14,241 nt of DNA. It comes from Chromatiales bacterium. GTDB taxonomy: Bacteria > Pseudomonadota > Gammaproteobacteria > UBA6429 > Thiohalophilaceae. How positions within the stretch are numbered: the stretch's first letter is position 1; every line of letters starts with the position of its first letter. Below the pieces are notes generated by a model. It was not told the origin of the DNA. It made no database searches and saw only the letters and a program-made list of their open reading frames with translations. Positions 1 to 7,190 of this stretch are shown here, in pieces. Location: the NCBI GenBank assembly GCA_024641465.1, contig JAHEDB010000017.1, positions 1-14,241 of the forward strand, given 5' to 3'. Position numbers and translations under genes: made by a program.

Positions 1-353
1 AGATTGCGCCCTACTATTCAGGTTTAAACATGAATGGTAATTTTCTGAGATGTGCTGTCTTGTAGGGTGCGTCCCACGCACCATAACATCTAACGGTGCG
101 TAAGGCGTAATCCTATTGCACCGAATGCGTAGAAAGATGATGTAATACAGACACGCAACCGTTAAAAATTATACCGCTAACCCAATACACCAAATAAATT
201 GTACGCTGCAAGTCTCGGCATGGTTGCCTTTTCAACACATACGGCTCAACAAGATTGCGCCCTACAGATACGTAGTGGCTGGGTTCGATTTTATTAAGCT
301 CGAGATGCCGGTCGGGGGCATGCCTGAGTGACCGCTTGTTAACGCGAAGATAT
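1..353. repeat. Gene-free stretch with remnants of interspersed GTAGGG/CCCTAC repeats
   Basis: I see no credible coding sequence here. The 14-mer AGATTGCGCCCTAC occurs twice, at 1-14 and 252-265. Its near-complement GTAGGGTGCGTCCC begins at 64 and is followed by CACGCACC and, at about 95, GGTGCGTAAGGCG, a run of short complementary pieces able to form a hairpin. This looks like one or more degraded copies of an interspersed palindromic repeat downstream of mtgA. The GTAGGG at 64 and the CCCTAC ending at 265 face each other and could mark the ends of one element, but the interior shows no clear symmetry. No transposase or target-site duplication is visible. Confidence 0.4.
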
Positions 354-1454
354 TTACCTGTTCTGATCTGCTATGTTTATTGCCTGGCTTGATACCTGCA
401 CCTGTACCGGAGCTTGTTCAGGCGCCTGTGTTGGGATTTGTGCCGGTATTGGTATCTGCTCCGGCGCCTGAACTGGTGCCTGAGTCTGTGTTGGTGCTTG
501 TTCTGGTACCTGTGCTGGCGTCTCAGTCGGCATCTGTACGGGTGCTTGTATCAGTACCGGTGCCTGAGTCTTCGCCGGTGTTGATGTTTGTGTCTGTTCC
601 TGTGTAGGTTCCGGTTTTTGCATCGAGGCACGCGCCGCCTGCGCCTGTACCATATGATTCGCTATCTTATTGACGCGCGTGGTGAAGGGTTCGGTGCGCG
701 TTTTCGGGTTGTGTTTTTTCGGGCTGGGCAGGGTGGCGGCAAGTTCGACGGACTGGCCGACGCTCAAATCCCTGGCCGATATCCCCCAGTAGTATTTCGC
801 CGCGGCCTCGACGCCGTAGATGCTCTCACCGAATTCGGCGATGTTGAGGTAGGTGGAGAGGATGCGTGACTTGGGCACGAAAAATTCCATGCCGATGGTG
901 AAGATCAGTTCATGCCATTTGCGTAAAGGGTCGCGTGAGGCGCTGAAGAACATGTTCTTGACGACCTGTTGCGAGATGGTGCTGGCGCCGTATCGCATGC
1001 TCATTCTTTCGATGTTGTAGCCCATGGCATCTTTCAGAGCGATCAGGTCGAAGCCGCTGTGTTGGTAGAAGCGGGAGTCTTCCGCGATGACCACGGCGCG
1101 TTGCATGGATTTTGAGATGTCCGTAATCGGCACCGGTTGCCACTGTATGGGCGGCAGGGTTCGGTCGGTACGACGCTTTTGCTCGTAGTTTTTCATGAAG
1201 GCGGATTTGGCGACCGGGCCGTAGCGGAACTTGTGCCAGTTGGGCCAGATGGTGATGATATAAAAGGTGTCCAGCGCCAGCAGCACCAGACCGATGCGCA
1301 TACCCCATACCAGTCGCCGATGCCAGCGGGCGATACGGCTGTCCTGATTGCGGGGTGGTTTTTGCGGCCGCCGCCGTTTGCCGAACAGCCACTTCCAGCG
1401 TAGCAGGCGCAGTATTCGTTTCAGTATTTTAAAGGGCAAGACAAGGATCTTCAT
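354..1454 (-). CDS. mtgA: Monofunctional biosynthetic peptidoglycan transglycosylase MtgA with a Pro/Gln-rich C-terminal tail
   Basis: This inner-membrane GT51 glycosyltransferase polymerises lipid II into glycan strands on the periplasmic side. The N-terminus is very basic and cytoplasmic, followed by one membrane segment at about residues 51-70. The GT51 domain covers about 95-270. It shows the catalytic-glutamate motif EDSRFYQH (about 125-132), GASTISQQVVKNMF (about 156-169), RKWHE (about 178-182) and ILSTYLNIAEFG (about 198-209). After about residue 280 come roughly 85 residues made almost only of P, Q, A, T, V and E with QAPVQ/PEQ-like repeats; family members of about 230-245 residues usually end before this. 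The product is 366 aa from the ATG. A GTG two codons upstream at 1460 is possible, but the ATG has an AGAG five bases before it. The gene is last in the leftward series after the cbb3 accessory genes and is separated from them by a long hairpin repeat. Confidence 0.93.
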   Translation of the reverse strand: MKILVLPFKILKRILRLLRWKWLFGKRRRPQKPPRNQDSRIARWHRRLVWGMRIGLVLLALDTFYIITIWPNWHKFRYGPVAKSAFMKNYEQKRRTDRTLPPIQWQPVPITDISKSMQRAVVIAEDSRFYQHSGFDLIALKDAMGYNIERMSMRYGASTISQQVVKNMFFSASRDPLRKWHELIFTIGMEFFVPKSRILSTYLNIAEFGESIYGVEAAAKYYWGISARDLSVGQSVELAATLPSPKKHNPKTRTEPFTTRVNKIANHMVQAQAARASMQKPEPTQEQTQTSTPAKTQAPVLIQAPVQMPTETPAQVPEQAPTQTQAPVQAPEQIPIPAQIPTQAPEQAPVQVQVSSQAINIADQNR

Positions 1455-1539
1455 AACCACTCTGTTGTCGATATCCTTTAACGGGTCTTTTTAGGTTTAT
1501 TTGCAGATTGCTATTGAGGGTGTATCGGAGGTGATTTTA

Positions 1540-1617
1540 CACCACCGAGGTCACGGGGGACACCGGGTTTTATTTAGGAATTCCCTCACCTCAGTGTCCT
1601 CCGTGACCTCGGTGGTG
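1540..1617. repeat. Long inverted repeat (24-bp arms), CACCGAGG-type intergenic hairpin
   Basis: The left arm at 1540-1563 begins CACCACCGAGGTCACGG. The right arm at 1594-1617 ends CGTGACCTCGGTGGTG. The arms are complementary at 23 of 24 positions and the one mismatch can pair as G-U. They enclose a 30-base loop. The element lies between the stop of the 87-aa membrane protein gene and the start of mtgA. No long T-run follows on either strand, so it is not a typical intrinsic terminator, although it could act as an mRNA-stabilising or processing hairpin. Its phrase structure resembles the other short repeats in this window. Confidence 0.85.
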
Positions 1618-1631
1618 ACATTTCATTAAAA

Positions 1632-1895
1632 TTATTTTTTATCGATATCGTCCGTGGGGGTGCGAAAATAACAGGTCAGGGCGCAGCTGGTCGAGGTCAG
1701 GATCCAGAACAGAAAGAAGCCGATGGTATAGCCGCCGAGTCGGGAGATATCGCCGTAGCCACTGACCACCATGATCAGGTGCGGGTCGAAGGCAACAAAA
1801 AACAGAATGGTGGCTAAACCGGCGGTCAGGAACGACGGCCACAGTACGGAAATGATTTCCTGAATTTTAGGTATGGGTTTGCTTGGTTCCGTCAT
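1632..1895 (-). CDS. Small two-helix membrane protein of unknown function in the cco accessory cluster
   Basis: I do not recognise this 87-aa protein. It has two hydrophobic segments, about residues 17-36 and 55-77, joined by a short loop containing DPHLIMVVSGYGD. A CxxxC pair (Cys71, Cys75) sits at the end of the second helix, and the tail is charged (TPTDDIDKK). Both termini are probably on the same side of the membrane. The start is supported by a purine-rich AAAGGGG about seven bases upstream of the ATG. Only 24 bases separate it from the fixH stop, so it is probably cotranscribed with ccoG-fixH. The position suggests a part in oxidase assembly or copper/haem handling, but that is inference from neighbours only. 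It does not look like CcoS, which is shorter and has one helix. Confidence 0.75.
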   Translation of the reverse strand: MTEPSKPIPKIQEIISVLWPSFLTAGLATILFFVAFDPHLIMVVSGYGDISRLGGYTIGFFLFWILTSTSCALTCYFRTPTDDIDKK

Positions 1896-1919
1896 GGTAT
1901 AGCCCCTTTTTCATACCGA

Positions 1920-2420
1920 TCACAACCCGGGTCTGAGTGACCACTGGAGCATGCCAGGAAACATGGCATTGCCGGTCAGGCGCCAGGATTGATCCGCAGG
2001 TTCAAGTAAAATATAGCGTTTTTCCCGTGGCAGTTGTGGTAATGGGCCTGTGTATTGATTGTTATCGCCCGCCAGCAGGTTTACGACGATATCTTGCTGT
2101 GCCGTGGTGGGGTGGGTCAAGGTGAGGCGGAGATTTTTTGCGGTATTTTGCCCATGCAGGGTGATGATCACCTGTTTGCCAGCCAGGTCGATGCGGCCGA
2201 CGGCCTGGAGGCCGAGCTTTTCAGCCTGTTTGTCACGAGCCAGGGTCATGTTGATCGCCAGGCCGGTCTTGTAATAGTCATCGGTTACCGTGCCGTCGGA
2301 GGTGCGAATCGCGACACTGAGCATGGAGATGCCGGCGATCACGGTGACGGTGGGGATGGCGATGAGGAACCAGGGCCAGAATTGTTTATACCAGGGTGGA
2401 GGGATCTGTTCAGTATTCAT
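1920..2420 (-). CDS. fixH: FixH/CcoH family cbb3 oxidase assembly protein
   Basis: FixH (CcoH) is a membrane-anchored protein needed for assembly and stability of cbb3 cytochrome oxidase. The 166-aa product has one N-terminal membrane segment at about residues 14-38, preceded by the aromatic motif PPWYKQFWPWFL. After it comes the family-typical TVTDDYYKTGLAIN (residues 44-57), then a periplasmic beta-rich domain with HGQNTAKNLRLTLTHP and a C-terminal PGMLQWSLR. The gene follows ccoG, as usual for fixGH/ccoGH, with a hairpin repeat in the 103-base gap. I see no good Shine-Dalgarno before the ATG. The copper-loading gene ccoI and the small ccoS, often next in such clusters, are absent from the window. 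Confidence 0.9.
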   Translation of the reverse strand: MNTEQIPPPWYKQFWPWFLIAIPTVTVIAGISMLSVAIRTSDGTVTDDYYKTGLAINMTLARDKQAEKLGLQAVGRIDLAGKQVIITLHGQNTAKNLRLTLTHPTTAQQDIVVNLLAGDNNQYTGPLPQLPREKRYILLEPADQSWRLTGNAMFPGMLQWSLRPGL

Positions 2421-2462
2421 GTTTTATGATGTTGTTGTGCATTTAGTTGATGGTAGTACCGA

Positions 2463-2527
2463 GTGACGAGGTGCGAGTGGCAAGGCCAAGCTTTTTCCCT
2501 CGAACCTCGCCACTCGATCCTCGCTAC
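2463..2527. repeat. CGAGG-type inverted repeat between ccoG and fixH
   Basis: The left arm begins GTGACGAGGTGCGAGTGGC. The right arm, read on the other strand, begins GTAGCGAGGATCGAGTGGC. About 19 of the first 23 positions agree, and the arms are joined by an AGCTTTTTCCC-containing loop. The right edge runs into ccoG: its TAG stop codon (2524-2526 on the minus strand) lies inside the repeat. A related but more diverged element lies between tatA and tatB. Confidence 0.7.
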
Positions 2528-3921
2528 TTAAACAGTGGACCGATAAAGCGGCCCTTTTCGATGACATGCAATTTGGCATTGTCGACGGCCTGTAGGTCGA
2601 AGTGTATATCATAGCCCACCTTGCTCAGGTTCGCCGGATCGACCTGGACGCGGGCCGGGAGCGAGGTGGTTGTACCGGCCGGGACGTCGATGCGAGTCTT
2701 GTCGATCACCAGCTTCAGGTTATCGATACCACTGGCGCTGAGCAGGAACTGGTGGTCCTGTTTGTCCATGTTGATGATCTTCAGGTTATAGGTGTTTTCG
2801 ATCAGCCCCTCATTGGTTTCACGATACAGCGCATTGCGGTCGCGGATGATGTCCAGCCGGAGCGGCGTACGGGTCGCCATCTTGTAGCCCAGCGCCGTGC
2901 TGATGACCACCAGCAGGATGGCGTAAACCACCATGCGCGGGCGCAGCAGGTGGGTCTTGACTCCCTCGATGGCGTGCTGGGTGGTGTATTTGACCAGGCC
3001 GCGCGGGTAGCCCATTTTATCCATGACTTCGTTACAGACATCGACGCAGGCGGCGCAGCCGATGCACTGGTATTGCAGACCGTCGCGGATATCGATGCCG
3101 GTCGGACAGACCTGTACGCAGAGGGTGCAGTCGACGCAGTCCCCCAGGCCGAGTGTCGCCGAGTCGGCATTGCGTTTGCGCGAGCCGCGTGGGTCACCGC
3201 GTTTGTCGTCGTAGGAAATGATCAGGGTGTCCTTGTCGAACATCGCGCTCTGGAAGCGGGCATAGGGACACATGTAGATACAGACCTGTTCCCGCAGCCA
3301 GCCAGCATTACCGTAGGTGGCCAGGCCGTAGAACAGTACCCAGAAGGTCTCCCACGGGCCGAGGTCGAATTTTAAGAATGACTGGCCGAGGTCGAGGATC
3401 GGCGTGAAGTAACCGACGAAGGTGAAGCCGGTCCAGAGTGAAAATGAAAGCCACAGGCTGTGTTTGGCGGTCTTGCGCCAGATCTTGTTACCGACCCAGG
3501 GGGCCTTGTCGAGTTTGATCTGTTTGTTGCGGTCGCCCTCGAACCAGCGTTCCATCCACAAAAAGATCTCGGTCCACACCGTTTGCGGGCAGGCATAGCC
3601 GCACCACAGGCGTCCGGCCAGTGCGGTAAAGAAAAACAGTGCCAGGGCGGCGATGATCAGCAGCGCGGCGAGATAGATAAAATCCTGCGGCCAGAAGGTC
3701 AGGCCGAAGATATAGAACTTACGGGCGGGCAGGTCGAACAGGACCGCCTGATGCCCTTCCCAGCGGAACCAGGGAATAAAATAATACAGGCCCAATAGTA
3801 CAAACACGCCGGTATTGCGCAGGGTGGCGAACAGGCCATGTACCTCACGCGGATAGACCTTTTTGTGTTTGGCGTAAAACTCGTGACTGTCGGTTTGGGT
3901 GCTGTTGTCCATCGTGATCAT
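2524..3921 (-). CDS. ccoG: Cytochrome c oxidase accessory protein CcoG (FixG/RdxA family)
   Basis: CcoG is a membrane-bound iron-sulfur protein linked to cbb3 oxidase biogenesis and reported in some bacteria to reduce Cu(II) during copper delivery. The 465-aa product has membrane segments at about 36-51, 80-100, 155-173, 190-203 and 330-346. Cytoplasmic cysteine pairs WCGYAC (107-111) and CIYMC (214-218) are present. A double 4Fe-4S ferredoxin-like motif is complete: C262, C265, C268, C272 and C286, C289, C292, C296. The C-terminal region, about 355-463, is the immunoglobulin-like FixG domain. An ATG three codons in (3912) is an alternative start; neither has a clear Shine-Dalgarno. The start lies five bases beyond the U-tract of the ccoNOQP terminator, so expression probably depends on read-through or on a promoter inside ccoP. 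Confidence 0.95.
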   Translation of the reverse strand: MITMDNSTQTDSHEFYAKHKKVYPREVHGLFATLRNTGVFVLLGLYYFIPWFRWEGHQAVLFDLPARKFYIFGLTFWPQDFIYLAALLIIAALALFFFTALAGRLWCGYACPQTVWTEIFLWMERWFEGDRNKQIKLDKAPWVGNKIWRKTAKHSLWLSFSLWTGFTFVGYFTPILDLGQSFLKFDLGPWETFWVLFYGLATYGNAGWLREQVCIYMCPYARFQSAMFDKDTLIISYDDKRGDPRGSRKRNADSATLGLGDCVDCTLCVQVCPTGIDIRDGLQYQCIGCAACVDVCNEVMDKMGYPRGLVKYTTQHAIEGVKTHLLRPRMVVYAILLVVISTALGYKMATRTPLRLDIIRDRNALYRETNEGLIENTYNLKIINMDKQDHQFLLSASGIDNLKLVIDKTRIDVPAGTTTSLPARVQVDPANLSKVGYDIHFDLQAVDNAKLHVIEKGRFIGPLFK

Positions 3922-3926
3922 CTGTG

Positions 3927-3957
3927 AAAAAAAACACCCCCGGTTCGGGGGTGTTTT
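3927..3957 (-). terminator. Strong intrinsic terminator after ccoNOQP
   Basis: On the minus strand the sequence is CAAAACACCCCCG, a three-base GAA/AAC-type loop, then CGGGGGTGTTTTTTTTC. The core stem is about 10 bp and GC-rich (3933-3942 with 3946-3955), extendable to 12 bp by A-T pairs, followed by eight consecutive T in the direction of transcription. It lies 13 bases after the ccoP stop and directly before ccoG. It should end most transcripts of the oxidase operon. Confidence 0.92.
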
Positions 3958-3970
3958 GTGTTGCGTGAGT

Positions 3971-4861
3971 TTACTTGTTGCTCAGGCTGTAGACGTAGGC
4001 GGCGAGTAGATGCACCTTGTCCTCACCCAAAAATTCACCGTGGGCCGGCATGACACCGGTGCGACCCTGGGTGACGGTCTGGGTGATGGCACCGGGTGAG
4101 CGGCCATGCAACCAGACATCATCGGTCAGGTTGGGCGCGCCGATGGCGTGACTGCCCTTGCCGTCCGGTTGATGACAGGCGGCGCACAGGGTCTGGAACT
4201 TGAGCTTGCCCTGTTCCACCACCGCGGCATCCTGACCAGCCCGGCTCAGGCTCAGCACATAGGCGACGACGGTCTTGACCCCGTCAGCCCCCAGCGCGGC
4301 GCCCATCGGCGGCATGATGCCGTTACGACCGTTCATGATACTGGTCTTGATCGCCTCGGGTGTACCGCCATACAGCCAGTCGGAATCCCGCAGATTGGGG
4401 AAACCGGCCGCACCGCGGGCATCGGAACCGTGACAGGTCGAGCAGTAGTTGAGGAACAGCCGTTGCCCGGCCTGGACGGCCTTGGGATTTTTCGCCAGGT
4501 CCGGGATCGCCTGTTTGGAATAGGCGGCGAAGATCGGCCCGTAGGTCTTGGCGGCGTCACTGATCTCCTGTTCGTATTCCTGTTTCTGACTCCAGCCCAG
4601 GCTGCCTTTAAAGTTACCCATGGCAGGGTAGAGCGCGGCATAGATCAGGGCAAATATCATGGTGATGTAGAACAGCCACAGCCACCAGCGCGGCATGGGG
4701 TTGTTAAACTCCTGCAGGTCTTCGTCCCAGGTGTGGCCGGTGACCTGGCCCTGGGCGGCTTCGCCCGGCAGGGGTTTGCTGCTCCATTTGATCAACACAT
4801 AACAGCCAATGATATTGGCCAGGCTAACGATGGTAATAAACCAGCTCAAGGTGGAACTCAT
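3971..4861 (-). CDS. ccoP: cbb3-type cytochrome c oxidase subunit CcoP (dihaem cytochrome c)
   Basis: CcoP takes electrons from soluble cytochrome c and passes them through two c-type haems to CcoO and CcoN. The 296-aa product has membrane segments at about 5-23 and 60-80; the WWLWLFYIT stretch after PMPR is typical of the FixP N-terminal domain. Two haem-binding motifs are present, CSTCH (140-144) and CAACH (226-230). Likely axial methionines are in GIMPPMG (about 183-186) and GVMPAHG (271). The ATG overlaps the ccoQ stop as ATGA, and AAGGAG in the end of ccoQ serves as the ribosome site. This points to translational coupling. Confidence 0.97.
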   Translation of the reverse strand: MSSTLSWFITIVSLANIIGCYVLIKWSSKPLPGEAAQGQVTGHTWDEDLQEFNNPMPRWWLWLFYITMIFALIYAALYPAMGNFKGSLGWSQKQEYEQEISDAAKTYGPIFAAYSKQAIPDLAKNPKAVQAGQRLFLNYCSTCHGSDARGAAGFPNLRDSDWLYGGTPEAIKTSIMNGRNGIMPPMGAALGADGVKTVVAYVLSLSRAGQDAAVVEQGKLKFQTLCAACHQPDGKGSHAIGAPNLTDDVWLHGRSPGAITQTVTQGRTGVMPAHGEFLGEDKVHLLAAYVYSLSNK

Positions 4862-5034
4862 GGCTGTGTCTCCTTATAAGTATCGACACGGGGATGTTCG
4901 GGTTCATTAAGGGGCAGGTTGGCCGCTTCGCTAAAGGCGCCGCGGCGCTTGTTGCTCCAGGCCCACGCGACTATGCCAATGAACATGGCGAACATGATGA
5001 CGGAAAACATGGCGCGTATATCGTGTATATCCAT
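4858..5034 (-). CDS. ccoQ: cbb3-type oxidase small subunit CcoQ (FixQ)
   Basis: This 58-aa protein starts MDIHDIRAMF and ends DTYKETQP. It has one membrane segment at about residues 8-27 (MFSVIMFAMFIGIVAWAW), followed by NKRRGAF and an acidic, proline-containing cytoplasmic tail, the usual CcoQ layout. CcoQ stabilises the association of CcoP with the CcoNO core. The ATG lies three bases after the ccoO stop, and a GGAGG inside the last ccoO codons is its ribosome site. The stop overlaps the ccoP start as ATGA. The position between ccoO and ccoP confirms the identity. Confidence 0.93.
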   Translation of the reverse strand: MDIHDIRAMFSVIMFAMFIGIVAWAWSNKRRGAFSEAANLPLNEPEHPRVDTYKETQP

Positions 5035-5037
5035 GTT

Positions 5038-5646
5038 CTACCTCCGCGTCTTGATGCTGGTGCCCATCACCTGTAGATAGGCGATCAGGGCGTCCATTTC
5101 GGTCTTGCCGTTGACGGCGCTTTGTGCACCCGCGATATCGGCATCGGTGTAGGGCACGCCGAGGGTGCGCATGGTCTGCAACTTGCCCGCGGTCTTGGCG
5201 GCATTGAGCTTGTTTTTCAGCAGCCAGGGGAAGCCGGGCATATTGGATTCCGGTACCACATCGCGCGGGTTGGTCAGGTGGACCCGGTGCCAGTCGTCGG
5301 AATACCGACCACCGACGCGTTGCAGGTCCGGACCGGTGCGCTTCGAGCCCCACTGGAAGGGGTGGTCGTAGACGAACTCACCGGCGACTGAGTAGTGGCC
5401 GTAACGTTCGGTCTCGGCGCGGAACGGGCGGATCATTTGTGAATGGCAGACATAGCAACCTTCACGGACGTAGATATCGCGACCTTCCAGTTGTACCGCC
5501 GTGTAGGGCTTGAGGCCCGCTACCGGCTGGGTGGTGTCCTTGAGGAAGAACAACGGCACGATCTCGACCAGGCCACCGACGCTGATGACGAGGATGATCA
5601 GGAGGGCCATCAGGCCGATATTGGTTTCGACTTTTTCATGACTCAT
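5038..5646 (-). CDS. ccoO: cbb3-type cytochrome c oxidase subunit CcoO (monohaem cytochrome c)
   Basis: CcoO is the membrane-anchored monohaem subunit that passes electrons from CcoP to the CcoN active site. The 202-aa product has an N-terminal membrane anchor (about 9-34, followed by LFFL), then the haem motif CYVCH (64-68) in REGCYVCHSQMIRPF. SNMPGFPW (about 134-141) supplies the likely axial methionine Met136. TERYGHYSVAGEFVYDHPFQWGSKRTGPDL is typical of the family. The start follows GGAG, which lies just past the end of ccoN, 12 bases upstream of this gene. A second ATG two codons later is possible but not needed. Confidence 0.97.
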   Translation of the reverse strand: MSHEKVETNIGLMALLIILVISVGGLVEIVPLFFLKDTTQPVAGLKPYTAVQLEGRDIYVREGCYVCHSQMIRPFRAETERYGHYSVAGEFVYDHPFQWGSKRTGPDLQRVGGRYSDDWHRVHLTNPRDVVPESNMPGFPWLLKNKLNAAKTAGKLQTMRTLGVPYTDADIAGAQSAVNGKTEMDALIAYLQVMGTSIKTRR

Positions 5647-5658
5647 GGTCTGTTCTCC

Positions 5659-7074
5659 TTAAGCTGTCTGTGGGATGCGTGCATCGGCGGGCTTGCTGCC
5701 AGCGATGGTCTTCCACACGTTGTAGGCCATGATAAACATGCCGCTGAGATAGAGCAGACCGCCCAGCAGACGCACGACGTAGTAGGGGTAGGTCGCCTGT
5801 AGCGATTCGACAAAGCTATAGGTCAATGTGCCGTCGTCATTCACGGCGCGCCACATCAGACCCTGCATGACCCCGGCAATCCACATCGCGACGATGTACA
5901 GCACGATGCCGATGGTGGCGACCCAGAAGTGGGTTTCGATCAACTTGGTGGAGTACATAGCTTCACGGTTGAACACCTTCGGGATCAAAAAGTAGATCGC
6001 ACCGATGGATACCAGACCGACCCAGCCGAGGGCGCCGGAATGGACGTGACCGATGGTCCAGTCCGTATAGTGGGACAGGGCGTTGACGGTTTTGATCGAC
6101 ATCATCGGGCCTTCGAAGGTCGACATGCCGTAGAACGACAGTGAGACGATCAGGAACTTGAGGATTGGGTCGGAGCGCAGCTTATGCCAGGCGCCCGACA
6201 GGGTCATGATGCCGTTGATCATGCCGCCCCAGCTGGGGGCGAGCAGCACCAGCGAGAACACCATGCCCAGCGACTGGGTCCAGTCCGGCAGGGCGGTGAA
6301 CTGCAAATGGTGCGGGCCGGCCCACATATAAGTGGAGATCAGCGCCCAGAAATGCACTACCGACAGACGGTAGGAGTAGATCGGCCGTCCCACCTGTTTG
6401 GGGATGAAGTAATACATGATGCCGAGGAAACCGGCGGTGAGGAAGAAGCCAACCGCGTTATGCCCATACCACCACTGCACCATGGCGTCGATGGTCCCGG
6501 GATAGACCGAATAGGACTTGAACAGGCTCACCGGCAGGGCGGCGCTGTTGACGATGTGTAACACCGCAACGGTGAGGATAAAGGCGCCGAAGAACCAGTT
6601 GGCCACATAGATGTGTTTGACCTTGCGCTTGAGGATGGTGCCGAAGAACACCACGGCATAACTGACCCAGACCACGGCGATCAACAGATCGATCGGCCAT
6701 TCCAGTTCGGCGTATTCCTTACCGGAGGTCAAACCCAGCGGCAGGGTAATCGCCGCCAGCAGGATCACCACGGTCCAGCCCCAGAAGGTAAAGGCGGCCA
6801 GTTTGTCGGAGAAGAGTCGTACCTGACAGGTACGCTGCACCGCATAATATGAAGTGGCGAATAGCGCCGAGCCACCAAAGGCAAAGATCACCGCATTGGT
6901 ATGCAGGGGCCGCAGACGGCTATACGTCAGCCAGGGCACATCGAAGTTCAGTGCGGGCCAGACCAGTTGTGCAGCAATGATGACACCGACCAGCATGCCA
7001 ACAATGCCCCACACTACCGTCATGACCGCGAACTGGCGGACAACTTTGTAGTTGTAGGTATTTTGATTCTCCAT
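5659..7074 (-). CDS. ccoN: cbb3-type cytochrome c oxidase catalytic subunit CcoN
   Basis: CcoN is the haem-copper subunit that reduces oxygen to water at high affinity and pumps protons. The 471-aa product has about 12 membrane helices. Expected metal ligands are all visible: His58 in RLRPLHTNA (low-spin haem b), His205 in YGHNAVGFF (CuB), His255-His256 in WAGPHHLQF (CuB), and His343 and His345 in DWTIGHVHSG (haem b3 and b). The length is normal for the family. GAGGG lies six bases before the ATG. It is the first gene of the ccoNOQP operon, and its upstream region carries an FNR box and a plausible -10. Confidence 0.98.
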   Translation of the reverse strand: MENQNTYNYKVVRQFAVMTVVWGIVGMLVGVIIAAQLVWPALNFDVPWLTYSRLRPLHTNAVIFAFGGSALFATSYYAVQRTCQVRLFSDKLAAFTFWGWTVVILLAAITLPLGLTSGKEYAELEWPIDLLIAVVWVSYAVVFFGTILKRKVKHIYVANWFFGAFILTVAVLHIVNSAALPVSLFKSYSVYPGTIDAMVQWWYGHNAVGFFLTAGFLGIMYYFIPKQVGRPIYSYRLSVVHFWALISTYMWAGPHHLQFTALPDWTQSLGMVFSLVLLAPSWGGMINGIMTLSGAWHKLRSDPILKFLIVSLSFYGMSTFEGPMMSIKTVNALSHYTDWTIGHVHSGALGWVGLVSIGAIYFLIPKVFNREAMYSTKLIETHFWVATIGIVLYIVAMWIAGVMQGLMWRAVNDDGTLTYSFVESLQATYPYYVVRLLGGLLYLSGMFIMAYNVWKTIAGSKPADARIPQTA

Positions 7075-7118
7075 GGATTTCCCTCAGGTTTTGAGTTGTT
7101 ATAAAGCTGGGCCGAAAG

Positions 7119-7124
7119 TCTATA
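7119..7124 (-). promoter_or_regulatory. Candidate -10 element of the ccoN promoter
   Basis: On the minus strand this reads TATAGA, with CTATAG overlapping it. A transcript starting near 7110-7112 would place the centre of the perfect FNR box at about -40 to -41.5, the class II activator position. This agreement is the main support; no good -35 hexamer is present, as expected for an FNR-dependent promoter. Confidence 0.5.
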
Positions 7125-7144
7125 GATCACCTAATGCCATGTTC

Positions 7145-7158
7145 TTGATCTGGATCAA
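7145..7158. promoter_or_regulatory. Perfect FNR/ANR box upstream of ccoN
   Basis: TTGATCTGGATCAA matches the FNR consensus TTGAT-N4-ATCAA at all ten defined positions and is a perfect inverted repeat. It lies about 78 bases upstream of the ccoN start and just downstream of an fnr-type gene whose recognition helix carries the ETVSR signature. It is very likely the site through which oxygen limitation activates ccoNOQP. Confidence 0.9.
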
Positions 7159-7176
7159 ATGAATAATCAAGAGTGA

Positions 7177-7190
7177 CTGATCTACATCAG
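7177..7190. promoter_or_regulatory. Second, weaker FNR-like box
   Basis: CTGATCTACATCAG matches the FNR consensus except for the outermost base of each half, and is symmetric; the flanking A and T extend the symmetry. Its centre is 32 bp upstream of the perfect box, close to three helical turns. It may be a low-affinity FNR site or a site for a related Crp/Fnr protein such as the nitric oxide regulator DNR/NNR. Function is inferred. Confidence 0.5.

Noticed and set aside
380..607. 75-aa proline/valine-rich open frame on the plus strand
   Set aside because: It lies antisense to the Pro/Gln repeat tail of mtgA; the low-complexity DNA keeps several frames open and there is no ribosome site.
2602..3375. 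257-aa open frame on the plus strand
   Set aside because: It is antisense to ccoG, whose metal-binding cysteines and membrane segments are unmistakable; the composition is typical of a shadow frame.
4106..4879. 257-aa open frame on the plus strand
   Set aside because: It is antisense to ccoP, which has both CxxCH motifs; no protein family is recognisable in the opposite strand.
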